Assembly (NCBI GenBank): GCA_964522505.1
Contig: CAZFWJ010000002.1
Coordinates: 40,518-104,517 of the forward strand
Length of the DNA: 64,000 bases
Source of the DNA: GYS-P2D sp964522505
GTDB taxonomy: Bacteria > Bacteroidota > Bacteroidia > Chitinophagales > Saprospiraceae
Direction of reading: 5' to 3'
A program made the position numbers and the translations under genes. Shown one piece after another: positions 16,793 to 25,771 of this stretch. How positions within the stretch are numbered: position 1 is the stretch's first letter; each line of letters begins with the position of its first letter. The notes beneath the pieces were generated by a model. It saw only the letters and a list, made by a program, of their open reading frames with translations. It searched no databases and had not been told where the DNA came from.

Positions 16793-17863
16793 ATGCTTGA
16801 TAAGTTAGAAGCTATACATAGCCGCTTTCTCGACGTAGAAGAAAAACTATCAGATCCATCTATTGTATCCGACATTAAAGAATATACCAAGCTCAATAAA
16901 GAGTACAAGGATCTTAAGATCATGGATGATCAATATCATCGCTATAAGAATCTCTTAGGTAATATTGAAACTGCTACTGAGATGTCAAATGACGACGATG
17001 AGGAGATGAGACAGATGGCGCAGGCAGAGTTGGTAGAGCTCGAGCAACAGAAGGTTGAAGCAGAGGAAGAAATCAAAGTGCTCCTGATTCCTAAGGACCC
17101 AGATGATGACAAGGATGTGATATTTGAGATTCGCTCTGGGACTGGGGGGGATGAGGCCAGCATTTTTGCAGGGGATCTATATAGGATGTATAGCAAGTAT
17201 TTTGAGACGCAGGGCTGGAAGGTGGAGACACTATCTGCTAATGAAGGCACTGTTGGTGGCTTTAATAAGTTGGTCCTCGAAGTGAGAGGCGATGGTGTAT
17301 TTGGCAAGTTAAAGTTTGAGTCTGGTGCGCACCGTGTGCAGCGAGTGCCAAAGACAGAATCTCAAGGTAGAGTACACACGTCTGCAGCTACAGTTGCGGT
17401 AATACCAAAGTTTGAAGTGGAAGATATAGACATCCGCAAGGATGAGCTGCGTACAGATACTTTCCGGGCGAGTGGTGCTGGTGGTCAGCATGTTAATAAG
17501 ACAGAATCAGGCGTGCGATTTACACACTTGCCTACAGGCATCGTATCTGAGAGTACGGACTCAAGATCACAGCATAAGAATAGAGAGATCGCTCTGACAA
17601 GACTATACATCAAGGTTAGAGAAGCACAAGAGCAAAAGATCTACTCCGAGCAAAAAGCTAAGCGAAAATCTCTCGTAGGAAGCGGAGATCGCTCTGATAA
17701 AATCAGAACGTATAACTACCCTCAAAATCGGGTAACCGACCACCGTATCAGCCTGACACTATATAGCCTAGACAAAATCATCATGGGCGATGTAGAGCCT
17801 GTCATAGAAGCGCTACAAGTCTTTGAGAATGCTGAGAAGATGAAAGCTGGCGAGACTGTGTAA
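16793..17863 (+). CDS. prfA: Peptide chain release factor 1
   Basis: A 356-residue class I release factor. The catalytic GGQ is at residues 230-232 (ASGAGGQHVNKTESGVR), and the stop-codon reading loop is P-K-T (RVPKTESQGRVHTSAATVAV), the PxT form of RF1, which reads UAA and UAG; the SPF tripeptide of RF2 is absent. Length and domain order are normal. It ends 14 bases from the convergent lgt gene. The RF2 gene and the prmC methyltransferase are not in the window. Confidence 0.97.
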   Translation: MLDKLEAIHSRFLDVEEKLSDPSIVSDIKEYTKLNKEYKDLKIMDDQYHRYKNLLGNIETATEMSNDDDEEMRQMAQAELVELEQQKVEAEEEIKVLLIPKDPDDDKDVIFEIRSGTGGDEASIFAGDLYRMYSKYFETQGWKVETLSANEGTVGGFNKLVLEVRGDGVFGKLKFESGAHRVQRVPKTESQGRVHTSAATVAVIPKFEVEDIDIRKDELRTDTFRASGAGGQHVNKTESGVRFTHLPTGIVSESTDSRSQHKNREIALTRLYIKVREAQEQKIYSEQKAKRKSLVGSGDRSDKIRTYNYPQNRVTDHRISLTLYSLDKIIMGDVEPVIEALQVFENAEKMKAGETV

Positions 17864-17877
17864 CTTGATCAGAGCCA

Positions 17878-19041
17878 TTAAAAAATCAACCTATTATCCT
17901 TCTTATTAAAGAAGTACAATCCAAACACCCCAATTAAAAAAAGCGCCATTGAGATCAATTGTGCCTGAGAAAGCTGCGTTCCTAAGAAATCATATCTCGG
18001 ATTAACTCGGATATGCTCTACCGTAAATCTCGCCACACTCATCAATGTCAAGTATAGGCTAAACATCACCCCAGCCCGCTTAATCTTCGGACGATTGAAC
18101 CATAATATCAAGAAGATAATACCGCTTGTGAATACTTCATATATGGGTGTGGGAAATACTGCCGGAGACAGCTTGCTGCAGTATTTATCTGAGCAGCCAT
18201 CGATTGCTACTCCTTCATTCAATACATTGTTAGGATAGTCATAGGCCCACATCCAGTCTGGCAAGAAGAACCACCCTGGCTTAGCCAGCTCATTAACTAT
18301 ACCCCAGTCGCCATCACCCGATATCTGACAGCCTAATCGACCAATACCATAACCAAGGATTAGTGCTGGCGCTATGGCATCAGCCACATGAATAGCAGGC
18401 ATGCCATTTTTTCTGACGTAGTAGGCTATAGCTATGGTGGCAAGTATAAAGCCTCCATAAATCGTAAGTCCACTGCCAGAGAACAGTTGGCCGATGGGAT
18501 CTCGCAAGAAAGTATCCATGTTTTCAAGGATTGAAAACAGGCGTGATCCCAATATTCCAAAGATTGCCGCAAGAACGATAATATCTCCAACTCGATCGTG
18601 AGGATGGACTACTCTGGTTACTTGTTTAGGATTTTCAGTTTTGGTTTTTTGTCCTTTCCAATAGGAGTAGCCAGCAAAAAGTAAGACGCCTAATACGCCG
18701 AAAAGAATGTTGCCGCGACTTGAAAACACAAAACCCGCAGCGTTATCTTTGAACTCTGCGAAATTCATGGCGATCGCCGGCACTTTAAAGCCGAGCACAA
18801 ATCCAAATATTCCATTGCTGATGACTTCACCAATTTCCACGCCTTTGCCTTCCCAGACTTGCTTGCTGGTAGAGTTGAGGACTCCTAGCTGTTCCTTCCT
18901 CTTTAACTCTTTATAGAGGATATATCCTAAAGCAAAGAATCCACAACCCATTAATAATCCAAACATCTGAATGACAGATAAGGCATTGTCACGAGCAGTA
19001 CCGAATAGATCGTGGAGAAGATAGGATAGGTTAGGATACAT
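17878..19041 (-). CDS. lgt: Prolipoprotein diacylglyceryl transferase
   Basis: A 387-residue integral membrane protein with at least seven hydrophobic segments. The Lgt signature GRLGCQISGDGDWG (about residue 235) is present, with the nearby GLTIYGGF (corresponding to the phosphatidylglycerol-binding loop) and the C-terminal RFTVEHIRVNPRY containing the essential arginine/glutamate pair. It transfers diacylglycerol from phosphatidylglycerol to the lipobox cysteine of prolipoproteins; several such lipoproteins are encoded nearby (21.4, 23.7, 52.1 kb). The protein is longer than the roughly 280 residues of E. coli Lgt because of an inserted stretch near residues 40-160, as in other Bacteroidota. 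Confidence 0.92.
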   Translation of the reverse strand: MYPNLSYLLHDLFGTARDNALSVIQMFGLLMGCGFFALGYILYKELKRKEQLGVLNSTSKQVWEGKGVEIGEVISNGIFGFVLGFKVPAIAMNFAEFKDNAAGFVFSSRGNILFGVLGVLLFAGYSYWKGQKTKTENPKQVTRVVHPHDRVGDIIVLAAIFGILGSRLFSILENMDTFLRDPIGQLFSGSGLTIYGGFILATIAIAYYVRKNGMPAIHVADAIAPALILGYGIGRLGCQISGDGDWGIVNELAKPGWFFLPDWMWAYDYPNNVLNEGVAIDGCSDKYCSKLSPAVFPTPIYEVFTSGIIFLILWFNRPKIKRAGVMFSLYLTLMSVARFTVEHIRVNPRYDFLGTQLSQAQLISMALFLIGVFGLYFFNKKDNRLIF

Positions 19042-19196
19042 AGGATTGCTTAAATCTGATATAAAGGTAAACTTCTATACTCTACTAGTCCGATATGCCA
19101 ATTCAGATTTAATTGAAAAATAAGAGAGTAATCAAACTATTGTGGAATTAGTACAGCCTTGGATGAAGTGCTTTAAACTATTGGGATTATGTCTTT

Positions 19197-19697
19197 TTAA
19201 TAACTCTCCGTAAGATGAAGTTCATTAAGTCCACAAACATCTTGAAATACCGCCCTAACATGGAGGCCATCTACTGTAAACCCTAAGTCGTACATATCAA
19301 TTTCGTCAATATCCTTGATGCCTGCCTCATTTAATAGTGTCATCATCTTTTTTCGAGACGTTCCCCAAGTGTCACATCTCTTGCCCTGGGATAGTTTTAA
19401 TCCAAGTTTGCGCAAGTTGCTGGGAAGGGTATGGTCTTCATCTCCATCAAAAATCACCTTGTTGATCGTGCCATTTAAGCCAGCATATATGGCAAACTGA
19501 CCACCGGCAACTTGATATTTAGTAAATGGGACGTCTTTTTGAAATAGCTTATGCTGCTTATCTACCAGACTCAGCTTGTCTTCGATTTCCATGGTCTTAG
19601 TCTCTCCAATATTAATATTAAAAGGAAGGTCTATCGAAAACGTAGAATCAGATACATAAGAAGACAGAACTAACAGAAGACTTAGTAAATAAGGCAT
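19197..19697 (-). CDS. Secreted hypothetical protein, 166 aa
   Basis: A signal peptide (MPYLLSLLLVLSSYVSDS) precedes a domain without recognised relatives. It contains CDTWGTSRKKMMTLLNEAGI and ends with VFQDVCGLNELHLTESY; its two cysteines may form a disulphide in the periplasm. Codon use and the clean signal peptide support a real gene. It lies 33 bases upstream of (that is, after) mtaB on the same strand, so it may be co-transcribed. Function unknown. Confidence 0.6.
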   Translation of the reverse strand: MPYLLSLLLVLSSYVSDSTFSIDLPFNINIGETKTMEIEDKLSLVDKQHKLFQKDVPFTKYQVAGGQFAIYAGLNGTINKVIFDGDEDHTLPSNLRKLGLKLSQGKRCDTWGTSRKKMMTLLNEAGIKDIDEIDMYDLGFTVDGLHVRAVFQDVCGLNELHLTESY

Positions 19698-19730
19698 AGC
19701 TTGATGTTTACAAAAAGATACAACTATTCT

Positions 19731-21065
19731 TTATGACAGGTTCGTGTTTGCCACTACTAATTCTGAGTTGACGTAGCCCAAACTGTAGCCAGCGATCTGA
19801 TTAACTAAACCGCTATCATATGGCAACTCCACCTTGATATAATTATCGGTGAATCCCGTCATCATTCCAGCTTTCTTTGATTTTTCAAATAGTACGGGCC
19901 TACTTGTTCCCAAGTGCGATTGATAGAAAGCTTGTTTCTTTTTGAGAGATAGGTTTCTTAACGCTTCATTGCGCTGTCTGCGGATATTGACTGGAACAAC
20001 ATCACCCATTTCTGCAGCCAAAGTATTAGCCCTCTCCGAATAGGTGAATACATGCAAGTAACTCACGGCTAATCCACTGATAAAATCAAAGGTATCCTTG
20101 AAGTCTTCATCTGTCTCGCCGGGAAACCCTACGATGACATCTACTCCTATGCAAGCATGTGGCATGGCGTCTTTAATCATCTCTACTCGATCGGAATATA
20201 GTTGCCGTTTATACCTGCGGCGCATGAGCTTCAGGATTTTATCACTACCAGATTGCAGAGGAACATGGAAGTGTGGCATGAACCGTTCAGACTCCGCCAC
20301 GAATTGTATAATTTCCCCAGTCAGTAGATTGGGCTCTATAGATGATATCCTAAATCGCTCGATACCCTCTGTCTGATCAAGTTCTTTGATCAGATCGATG
20401 AAGAGTGCTTCTTTCTTAGGTTTCATGCCTTCGATTACCTCAGTGCCGTTCCCAAAGTCTCCCAGATTTACTCCTGTAAGTACAATCTCCTTGACGCCGA
20501 GGTCAGCGATTTTTCGAGCATTTTTTAGGACATTATCTACGGTATCACTGCGGCTCTTACCTCGAGCTTGCGGAATCGTACAGAATGAGCACTTGTAGTT
20601 GCAGCCATCCTGAACCTTCAGAAATGATCTCGTGCGATCTCCGTATGAGAAAGCTTCTTCAAATGTGTTGGCTTGCTCTACTTTGCCTGCTTGCACCATG
20701 CCTTTGTCGGTATGATGCGAGAGGGTATCGATGTAGTTGAGGATGTTAAACTTCTCTGCCGCCCCAAGCACCAGATCAACTCCTGGAATGGCAGCGATTT
20801 CTGTGGGCTTGAGTTGGGCATAACAGCCGATCACGACGACCTTAGCTTCTGGTGATTGTCTTAGCACTTTACGTACTGCGGAGCGACATTTACGATCGGC
20901 AAAATCCGTTACTGAACAGGTATTCAATACATAAATATCTGCTACATCCTGGAAGCCAACTGTACTAAATCCGTGACTTTCAAACTTTCGCCTAATCGAC
21001 GAAGTCTCCGAAAAGTTCAGCTTACAGCCTAAGGTGTGAAATGCTACCGTCTGTGGTGTTGACAT
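19731..21065 (-). CDS. mtaB: tRNA t6A37 C2-methylthiotransferase MtaB
   Basis: A 444-residue radical-SAM methylthiotransferase. The N-terminal UPF0004 domain has the three auxiliary-cluster cysteines C14, C50 and C81; the radical-SAM cluster is C155-x3-C159-x2-C162 (GCNYKCSFC); a TRAM-like domain ends the protein. The opening HTLGCKLNFSET is typical of MtaB rather than MiaB or RimO. It adds a methylthio group to N6-threonylcarbamoyladenosine at position 37 of tRNAs reading ANN codons. Length is normal for the family. Confidence 0.92.
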   Translation of the reverse strand: MSTPQTVAFHTLGCKLNFSETSSIRRKFESHGFSTVGFQDVADIYVLNTCSVTDFADRKCRSAVRKVLRQSPEAKVVVIGCYAQLKPTEIAAIPGVDLVLGAAEKFNILNYIDTLSHHTDKGMVQAGKVEQANTFEEAFSYGDRTRSFLKVQDGCNYKCSFCTIPQARGKSRSDTVDNVLKNARKIADLGVKEIVLTGVNLGDFGNGTEVIEGMKPKKEALFIDLIKELDQTEGIERFRISSIEPNLLTGEIIQFVAESERFMPHFHVPLQSGSDKILKLMRRRYKRQLYSDRVEMIKDAMPHACIGVDVIVGFPGETDEDFKDTFDFISGLAVSYLHVFTYSERANTLAAEMGDVVPVNIRRQRNEALRNLSLKKKQAFYQSHLGTSRPVLFEKSKKAGMMTGFTDNYIKVELPYDSGLVNQIAGYSLGYVNSELVVANTNLS

Positions 21066-21204
21066 AATCCCAGAATGACTGCGAAATTATACCTAATCAT
21101 GGGGTTTATCAAATCAAGCATTTTTACTTTTTGATTTATGGGTGCGAGAGGAGAACATTCAGACTTATTAGTGCCTTTTATGGAATTCACTTCTATTGTC
21201 CCCA

Positions 21205-21248
21205 ACCCCTCTCTTCAAAGAGAAGGGAAGAAAAAACTATAGTTTTTT
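21205..21248. repeat. Intergenic hairpin plus perfect 18-bp palindrome
   Basis: Between the mtaB and phoD starts. First a stem-loop with TCTCTT / AAGAGA arms framed by CCC and GGG (21205-21228), then the perfect palindrome AAAAAACTATAGTTTTTT (21231-21248). The first part resembles a CCCCTCTCTTC...GAGAAGGG-type dispersed intergenic repeat that I have seen in Bacteroidota genomes (memory, not tested). A role in termination, mRNA stability or divergent regulation is possible. Confidence 0.5.
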
Positions 21249-21360
21249 CAGGGTTAGTTGTCAACACTATACGGGCTTGTTCATATTTAGACTTATAATC
21301 ACTTTCTATTATCTGGTTACTCCGTCTTAGCGGCATATCTTTAAGAGACAAACCACTCTC

Positions 21361-22860
21361 ATGTATAGATACATAGTAGCTCTCGTCATCGCACTAATTA
21401 TGATACAAGCCTGCCAGCCCAGCCACACCGAAAGAATAGCTGTTGATTTTTGGGAAGGCCTCGATGTTCAGCAGGCGCCATTTTATTATGGGGTAGCATC
21501 AGGAGATCCTACTCAAGAAAGCGTGATTATATGGACTAAGGCAATACCGGATTATCATAAGTCCGTCAATGTAGTGTGGACTCTCTCTGATCGACCTGAT
21601 ATGAGCAATTCATTATATGATGGTCAAGTGATGACAGATAGCCTATCAGGATACACAGCTAAGATAGATGTGATAGACCTAGATCCTGGCAAGACATATT
21701 ACTACCAGTTTGAAGCCGAGGGAAAGAAATCCCCCATCGGTCGTACGAAGACATTCCCACAAGGAGAAGTTGAGGAGCTAAAAATCGGTGCTGTCAGCTG
21801 TAGTAATTATGAGTGGGGTCATTTCAATGCCTATGAGCATCTTGCTGATGAAGACCTCGACGTCGTGCTGCATCTTGGAGATTATATTTATGAGTACGGC
21901 CCAGGCACTTATGGAGACACTACTATTGGTAGGATTCATTACCCTTCACATGAGATTATTACCTTATCGGATTATCGAGGTCGCTATGGTCAGTATCGAG
22001 CTGATACGGACCTGCAAAAAGTGCATCAAATGCATCCATTTATAACGATTTGGGATGACCACGAGATCACAAACAATGCCTATACTGCTGGCGCACAAAA
22101 TCATCAGGAAGATGAAGGAGACTATGGCATAAGAAGAGACATCGCAAGACAGGTCTATTATGAGTGGATGCCGATCAGAGACAATAAAGCCAAGGAGCAC
22201 TACCGTGCATTTAGGATTGGAGATATGGCATCATTAATTATGTTGGATGAGCGCCTTGAGGGTCGTACGGAACCAGCAGCCAAAGAAGAAGAAATCAGCG
22301 ATGACCAGAAGATGCTCGGCGCAAAACAACTGGCATGGTTCAAGGATGAACTCGATAAATCCTCCACTCAATGGAAAATTATAGGCAATCAAGTAATCTT
22401 CTCAGATATGGACTTAAGCAATGTCTATGGGATGAAGGTTAATCTTGATGCTTGGGATGGCTATCCCTCTGAGAAAGAAGAAATAATAGATTATCTCAGA
22501 GCGCAAGAAATTGCCAACACGGTATTCCTCACTGGAGATACGCATTGCTCGTGGGCATTTGATGTGGCAGATGATGGTGGAGAGCATGTGGCCGTTGAGA
22601 TTGGAGCGACAAGCATCTCTAGCGCTAACATTGACTCTTATACCACCCAGGACTCCGCCAAGATAGCAGAGAAACGGATTCATCAAGACAACCCACATCT
22701 GAGATATACTAATATCCGTGATCATGGTTATGTTGTTATTACGTTATCTGGAGACGAAGGAAAAGCAGATTATTATTACATCGATGACCTCCGCTCAGAC
22801 AATGCAAATAAGAGATTGGAGCGGACCATAGAGTTTAGGGATAATAGGATTGTGATGTAA
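21361..22860 (+). CDS. PhoD-like alkaline phosphatase, lipoprotein
   Basis: A 499-residue PhoD-family metallophosphoesterase. The signal ends in a lipobox (ALIMIQAC, cysteine at about residue 18), so it is probably a membrane-anchored lipoprotein. A PhoD N-terminal domain (YGVASGDPTQESVIIWTK) is followed by the catalytic domain, with LHLGDYIYEYG, IWDDHEITNNAY, GNQVIFSDMD and the GDTHCSWAFDV metal ligands in order. It hydrolyses phosphomonoesters or phosphodiesters outside the cytoplasm using calcium and iron in characterised members. The gene stands alone after a 295-base upstream region with palindromes; no Pho-box was identified. Confidence 0.9.
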   Translation: MYRYIVALVIALIMIQACQPSHTERIAVDFWEGLDVQQAPFYYGVASGDPTQESVIIWTKAIPDYHKSVNVVWTLSDRPDMSNSLYDGQVMTDSLSGYTAKIDVIDLDPGKTYYYQFEAEGKKSPIGRTKTFPQGEVEELKIGAVSCSNYEWGHFNAYEHLADEDLDVVLHLGDYIYEYGPGTYGDTTIGRIHYPSHEIITLSDYRGRYGQYRADTDLQKVHQMHPFITIWDDHEITNNAYTAGAQNHQEDEGDYGIRRDIARQVYYEWMPIRDNKAKEHYRAFRIGDMASLIMLDERLEGRTEPAAKEEEISDDQKMLGAKQLAWFKDELDKSSTQWKIIGNQVIFSDMDLSNVYGMKVNLDAWDGYPSEKEEIIDYLRAQEIANTVFLTGDTHCSWAFDVADDGGEHVAVEIGATSISSANIDSYTTQDSAKIAEKRIHQDNPHLRYTNIRDHGYVVITLSGDEGKADYYYIDDLRSDNANKRLERTIEFRDNRIVM

Positions 22861-22946
22861 CTAGATAAAAAAGTCTTTGGGCTCAGAGAGCACTTGCGAG
22901 ATAAAACTGTGATATCCAGTGGACCTGCCTCGCCGACCACTATAAC

Positions 22947-23258
22947 TCAATTCATCGACATGGCGGGGATCAGATGCACTGTATTATGAAACATCAGTTC
23001 CTTGTAATTATAGCTCATATACTGACTCATAGGGAGTTCATCAATGAGCTGAATTAACGCTGACTCATTATTCGCAAGCATCAGTGACCAAACTTTATCT
23101 CTATTCATTGATAGTGAATATGAGACCATTTTGCCTTTCACCATCATTTCATCGATAGCAGCTCGCTGGTCAGGAATCATGCTGATCAAATAGGGTGTGA
23201 GCTCAGGTACTTCAAACTCTACCATGTATTGTTTCTTAACTATCTCATTCTGTTCCAT
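22947..23258 (-). CDS. Small protein, possible dimeric alpha/beta-barrel (YCII/muconolactone-isomerase-like)
   Basis: A 103-residue cytoplasmic protein. The pattern KKQYMVEFEVPELTPYLISMIPDQRAAIDEMMVKGKMVSYSLSMNRDKVWSLMLANNES, with strand, helix, strand and strand, resembles small ferredoxin-like proteins such as the muconolactone isomerase-like or YCII families. No catalytic residues can be assigned. Its start overlaps the end of the upstream lipoprotein gene by 14 bases, implying a two-gene unit. Family assignment tentative. Confidence 0.55.
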   Translation of the reverse strand: MEQNEIVKKQYMVEFEVPELTPYLISMIPDQRAAIDEMMVKGKMVSYSLSMNRDKVWSLMLANNESALIQLIDELPMSQYMSYNYKELMFHNTVHLIPAMSMN

Positions 23259-23757
23259 TGGCTAAAAAATTCATTTCTATTCTACTCGGGATTTCTGCTG
23301 GGGTAATATTTCTAAAATTAAATCGCACCTCTAAGTTAAACGTCTCATCAATCAATATCTCTCTTACATCTGACAAAGAGCTAAAAAGCCTTAACTCGTT
23401 TTGGTTATTCAAGCTAATCTGATCTTGAAAGAAAATTTCACGATTTAGCTCGGGATTTTGCGGTGAAATTGCGCGTACAGATACTTCTCTTACAATGCTC
23501 CAATCGAATGCCACAAATGGTGCACTAATCGTGGCCCTACTAGGCTGAATGGAGCCAATAGTGTTGGGATCAACTCCACCGCTCAACGCAGCAAAATTAG
23601 TAGGTACCTGACTAATGGGGAATATGAAGGTCTCTATTGTATTGAGACCTGGAGCGATATCAAAATCTGCCTCTGTCGAAATCTGAAATAACGCATCAGG
23701 TGCATCTGTGCACGAGTTAAAAAGCAAGAAGAGTATAAATAAATAATGATATCGCAT
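23245..23757 (-). CDS. Predicted lipoprotein, 170 aa
   Basis: A lipoprotein signal (YLFILFLLFNSC, cysteine at residue 16) precedes a beta-rich domain (FDIAPGLNTIETFIFPISQVPTNF..., FNLEVRFNFRNITPAEIPSRIEMNFLANG). I do not recognise the family; it could be a small extracellular or periplasmic adhesion-type domain. It overlaps the downstream 103-residue gene by 14 bases. Probably anchored in the outer or inner membrane after processing by Lgt and Lsp. Confidence 0.6.
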   Translation of the reverse strand: MRYHYLFILFLLFNSCTDAPDALFQISTEADFDIAPGLNTIETFIFPISQVPTNFAALSGGVDPNTIGSIQPSRATISAPFVAFDWSIVREVSVRAISPQNPELNREIFFQDQISLNNQNELRLFSSLSDVREILIDETFNLEVRFNFRNITPAEIPSRIEMNFLANGTE

Positions 23758-23840
23758 CTCCGTAAATAACGTATTAGCCTAATAGCTTGTTACGAGAATG
23801 AATGGATAAAAGCCTAAGTTTACTAAAGACATGACTAATA

Positions 23841-24308
23841 GTGACAAAGTATAGGCGCCTTACAATTGAGGAACTCAAAAGTTTGGAGAAGGAATTCATC
23901 GAATTCTTAGTAGTAAATGGCGTTCCGGCAGAGGACTGGGAGCAACTTAAAAAAGATGACGCTAAATCTCAAGGATTAATCGATTCATTTAGTGATGTAG
24001 TTTTTGAAAAAATCCTTAGGCAAATAGAGTATGTCGCTCACTATAGCAAAAACTCGGTAAAGATATTCAACTGTAGAGCCGACAGTATCCACCTCATCGG
24101 TGTAGATACTGGTGCGCCAGATATAGATCTCACCACAGATGTGGGGATACAACACATCACAAGCAATCTCCCAACAGATATCCAGATCTATCAATCATCT
24201 AAAACCTATAGTCCTAATCGTGAGGAGGAGATCTTCAAAATGCTTGGTCAAGGGTGTGTAAAAACTGATGGCTCGCTATATAAGCGGTTTGCTAAGTCAA
24301 TTAAGTAA
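23841..24308 (+). CDS. DUF6495 family protein
   Basis: A 155-residue cytoplasmic protein. The start YRRLTIEELKSLEKEFIEFLVVNGVPAEDWEQLKK and the continuation DSFSDVVFEKILRQIEYVAHYSKNSVKIFNC match my memory of the Bacteroidota family DUF6495, function unknown. The start is a GTG at 23841, which fits the conserved N-terminus. It overlaps the TspO-like gene by one base (TAATG), so translation is probably coupled. No catalytic motif is evident. Confidence 0.7.
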   Translation: MTKYRRLTIEELKSLEKEFIEFLVVNGVPAEDWEQLKKDDAKSQGLIDSFSDVVFEKILRQIEYVAHYSKNSVKIFNCRADSIHLIGVDTGAPDIDLTTDVGIQHITSNLPTDIQIYQSSKTYSPNREEEIFKMLGQGCVKTDGSLYKRFAKSIK

Positions 24309-25090
24309 TGAAACAATCTCGACTACTGGGTGATTATCCTGTCATGAGAAGGAAGATTTTGATATCTCTATTTGCGATGATCATCATGCTAATTATGTAT
24401 GGCCTTACAGTTGGAGGCATGATGGGACCCAATCCAGTTGGGACGACAGGTACTGATACTAATCCACTCATAGTACCCGAAGGCTATGCATTCTCGATAT
24501 GGGGGGTGATCTATACAGGCCTTATCGTTTTTCCCATATATCAGTGGTTTAGGACTCCTATAGGGAATCATGAGATATGGCATAAGATTCATCGTTGGTA
24601 TTCTCTTAATGTGGTGTGCAATGGATTGTGGCTAGTCTGTGCATCTTATGATTGGCTTTGGCTAACAGTAGGGATCATTATCATAATGCTAGTCAGCTTA
24701 GTGATGATCAACCTTTATCTAAAACAGCTTCAATCTGACGACGGTCTACAAAACTATTGGTTAGAAAAATTCACCTTCAGTATTTATTTCGCTTGGATTA
24801 CGCTCGCTACAGCTCTTAATATCAGCAGTGCTCTGGCATTCTACGGATGGAGAGGTTTTGGGATATCCGAGGTTAATTGGACGATTATAATTATGATTAT
24901 TGCTGCCGCCATTGCTGGACATATAGCCTATCATAAGAGAGATAGGGCTTATGCGGGAGTAGTGGTATGGGCTTTTTTGGCGATTGCGCTGAGACATAGT
25001 GGTTCTATCATGGTGATATCAGCCATGGCCTATGCAGTCATGGGCTTATTTTTCGTATTAATCGCATGGTTGAGTAGGGCAAGGGTGTAA
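24308..25090 (+). CDS. TspO/MBR-related tryptophan-rich sensory protein
   Basis: A 260-residue membrane protein with about seven hydrophobic helices. The segment PEGYAFSIWGVIYTGLIVFPIYQW, with conserved tryptophan, and the later tryptophan-rich stretches (NGLWLVCASYDWLWLTVGII) identify the TspO/benzodiazepine-receptor-like group. It is longer than classical five-helix TspO (about 160 residues). Classical members bind porphyrins and respond to oxygen or light; the role here is inferred. Its ATG shares one base with the DUF6495 stop. Confidence 0.8.
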   Translation: MKQSRLLGDYPVMRRKILISLFAMIIMLIMYGLTVGGMMGPNPVGTTGTDTNPLIVPEGYAFSIWGVIYTGLIVFPIYQWFRTPIGNHEIWHKIHRWYSLNVVCNGLWLVCASYDWLWLTVGIIIIMLVSLVMINLYLKQLQSDDGLQNYWLEKFTFSIYFAWITLATALNISSALAFYGWRGFGISEVNWTIIIMIIAAAIAGHIAYHKRDRAYAGVVVWAFLAIALRHSGSIMVISAMAYAVMGLFFVLIAWLSRARV

Positions 25091-25097
25091 GTTTTTT

Positions 25098-25144
25098 CAT
25101 TCTGATCGCAGTGAAGCGGTGTAGAGGAATCCCTAGCGGTGCCA
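25098..25144. repeat. Likely dispersed intergenic repeat
   Basis: The segment beginning TTCATTCTGATCGCAGTGAA and ending GAATCCCTAGCGGTGCCA resembles the TCATTCTGAGCGCAG...GAATC elements common between genes in Bacteroidota (memory). Its end is also similar to the REP-like unit beside the transposase at 28.3-28.9 kb (GAATCCC...GGTGxCA). A CTCCT / AGGAG hairpin follows in the same 196-base gap. No ORF is present. Confidence 0.4.
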
Positions 25145-25286
25145 GCAAACAGCTTCATTTTGAAGAAGAAAATATGCTCCTCGGCTTAGGAGTCTGAATA
25201 TTTGTCAATCGTGCCTCACTATCCATGACAAGACTAACTGAGCTGATAAGAAGCGAATGGAGCGCTGTTTCTTCTGAAGCAGCGGG

Positions 25287-25766
25287 CTACATGAATTCGG
25301 AGAATAGTACTATGATGATCCCAACAATACAAGATATCCCGCCGACCATATACAAACCGTTTCTTTGAGCCATATAGCTTTGGGTTTTATAAACTAACAA
25401 CAGTAACAGTATGCTACAACCAATCAGCCCACCGATATATGGTAGTAGAGATGTTTCATATCGAAGATTTAGCCCCATATCATGCCCGTTAAAGAATCCA
25501 GCGACTATCGCCATGAGTGCAAATCCTACCATCGTAAATTCCACCTGAAGCATTAAGAAGACAGCTAAAACAATAAGAGATAACGGAATCACATATTGGG
25601 TAGCCTCTAATTCTTTGCCATAGCTTCCTAACCAGATCCCTAATACAGCACATAGTAAGAATAGGATACTTAGGACTCGCTTCTTTTCTAATAGAAGGGT
25701 GTGGCCAATTAAACTAAATAGAATTAAGCCAAATGCATATGGAACTATAGAGATTAAGTATGGCAT
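25287..25766 (-). CDS. Small integral membrane protein, about 159 aa
   Basis: Five hydrophobic segments fill the protein (YLISIVPYAFGLILFSLIG, VLSILFLLCAVLGIWLG, PLSLIVLAVFLMLQVEF, ALMAIVAGFFNG, IGCSILLLLLVY). I do not recognise the family. I start at MPYLISIV (25766), which leaves five bases after the thioredoxin-like gene; an in-frame ATG at 25781 would overlap that gene. Co-transcription with the thioredoxin-like gene is likely. Function unknown; a redox-linked membrane role would be speculation. Confidence 0.6.
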   Translation of the reverse strand: MPYLISIVPYAFGLILFSLIGHTLLLEKKRVLSILFLLCAVLGIWLGSYGKELEATQYVIPLSLIVLAVFLMLQVEFTMVGFALMAIVAGFFNGHDMGLNLRYETSLLPYIGGLIGCSILLLLLVYKTQSYMAQRNGLYMVGGISCIVGIIIVLFSEFM

Positions 25767-25771
25767 AGACC

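Noticed and set aside
16942..17307. 121-residue minus-strand frame inside prfA
   Set aside because: Antisense to conserved RF1 sequence; low-complexity serine-rich product.
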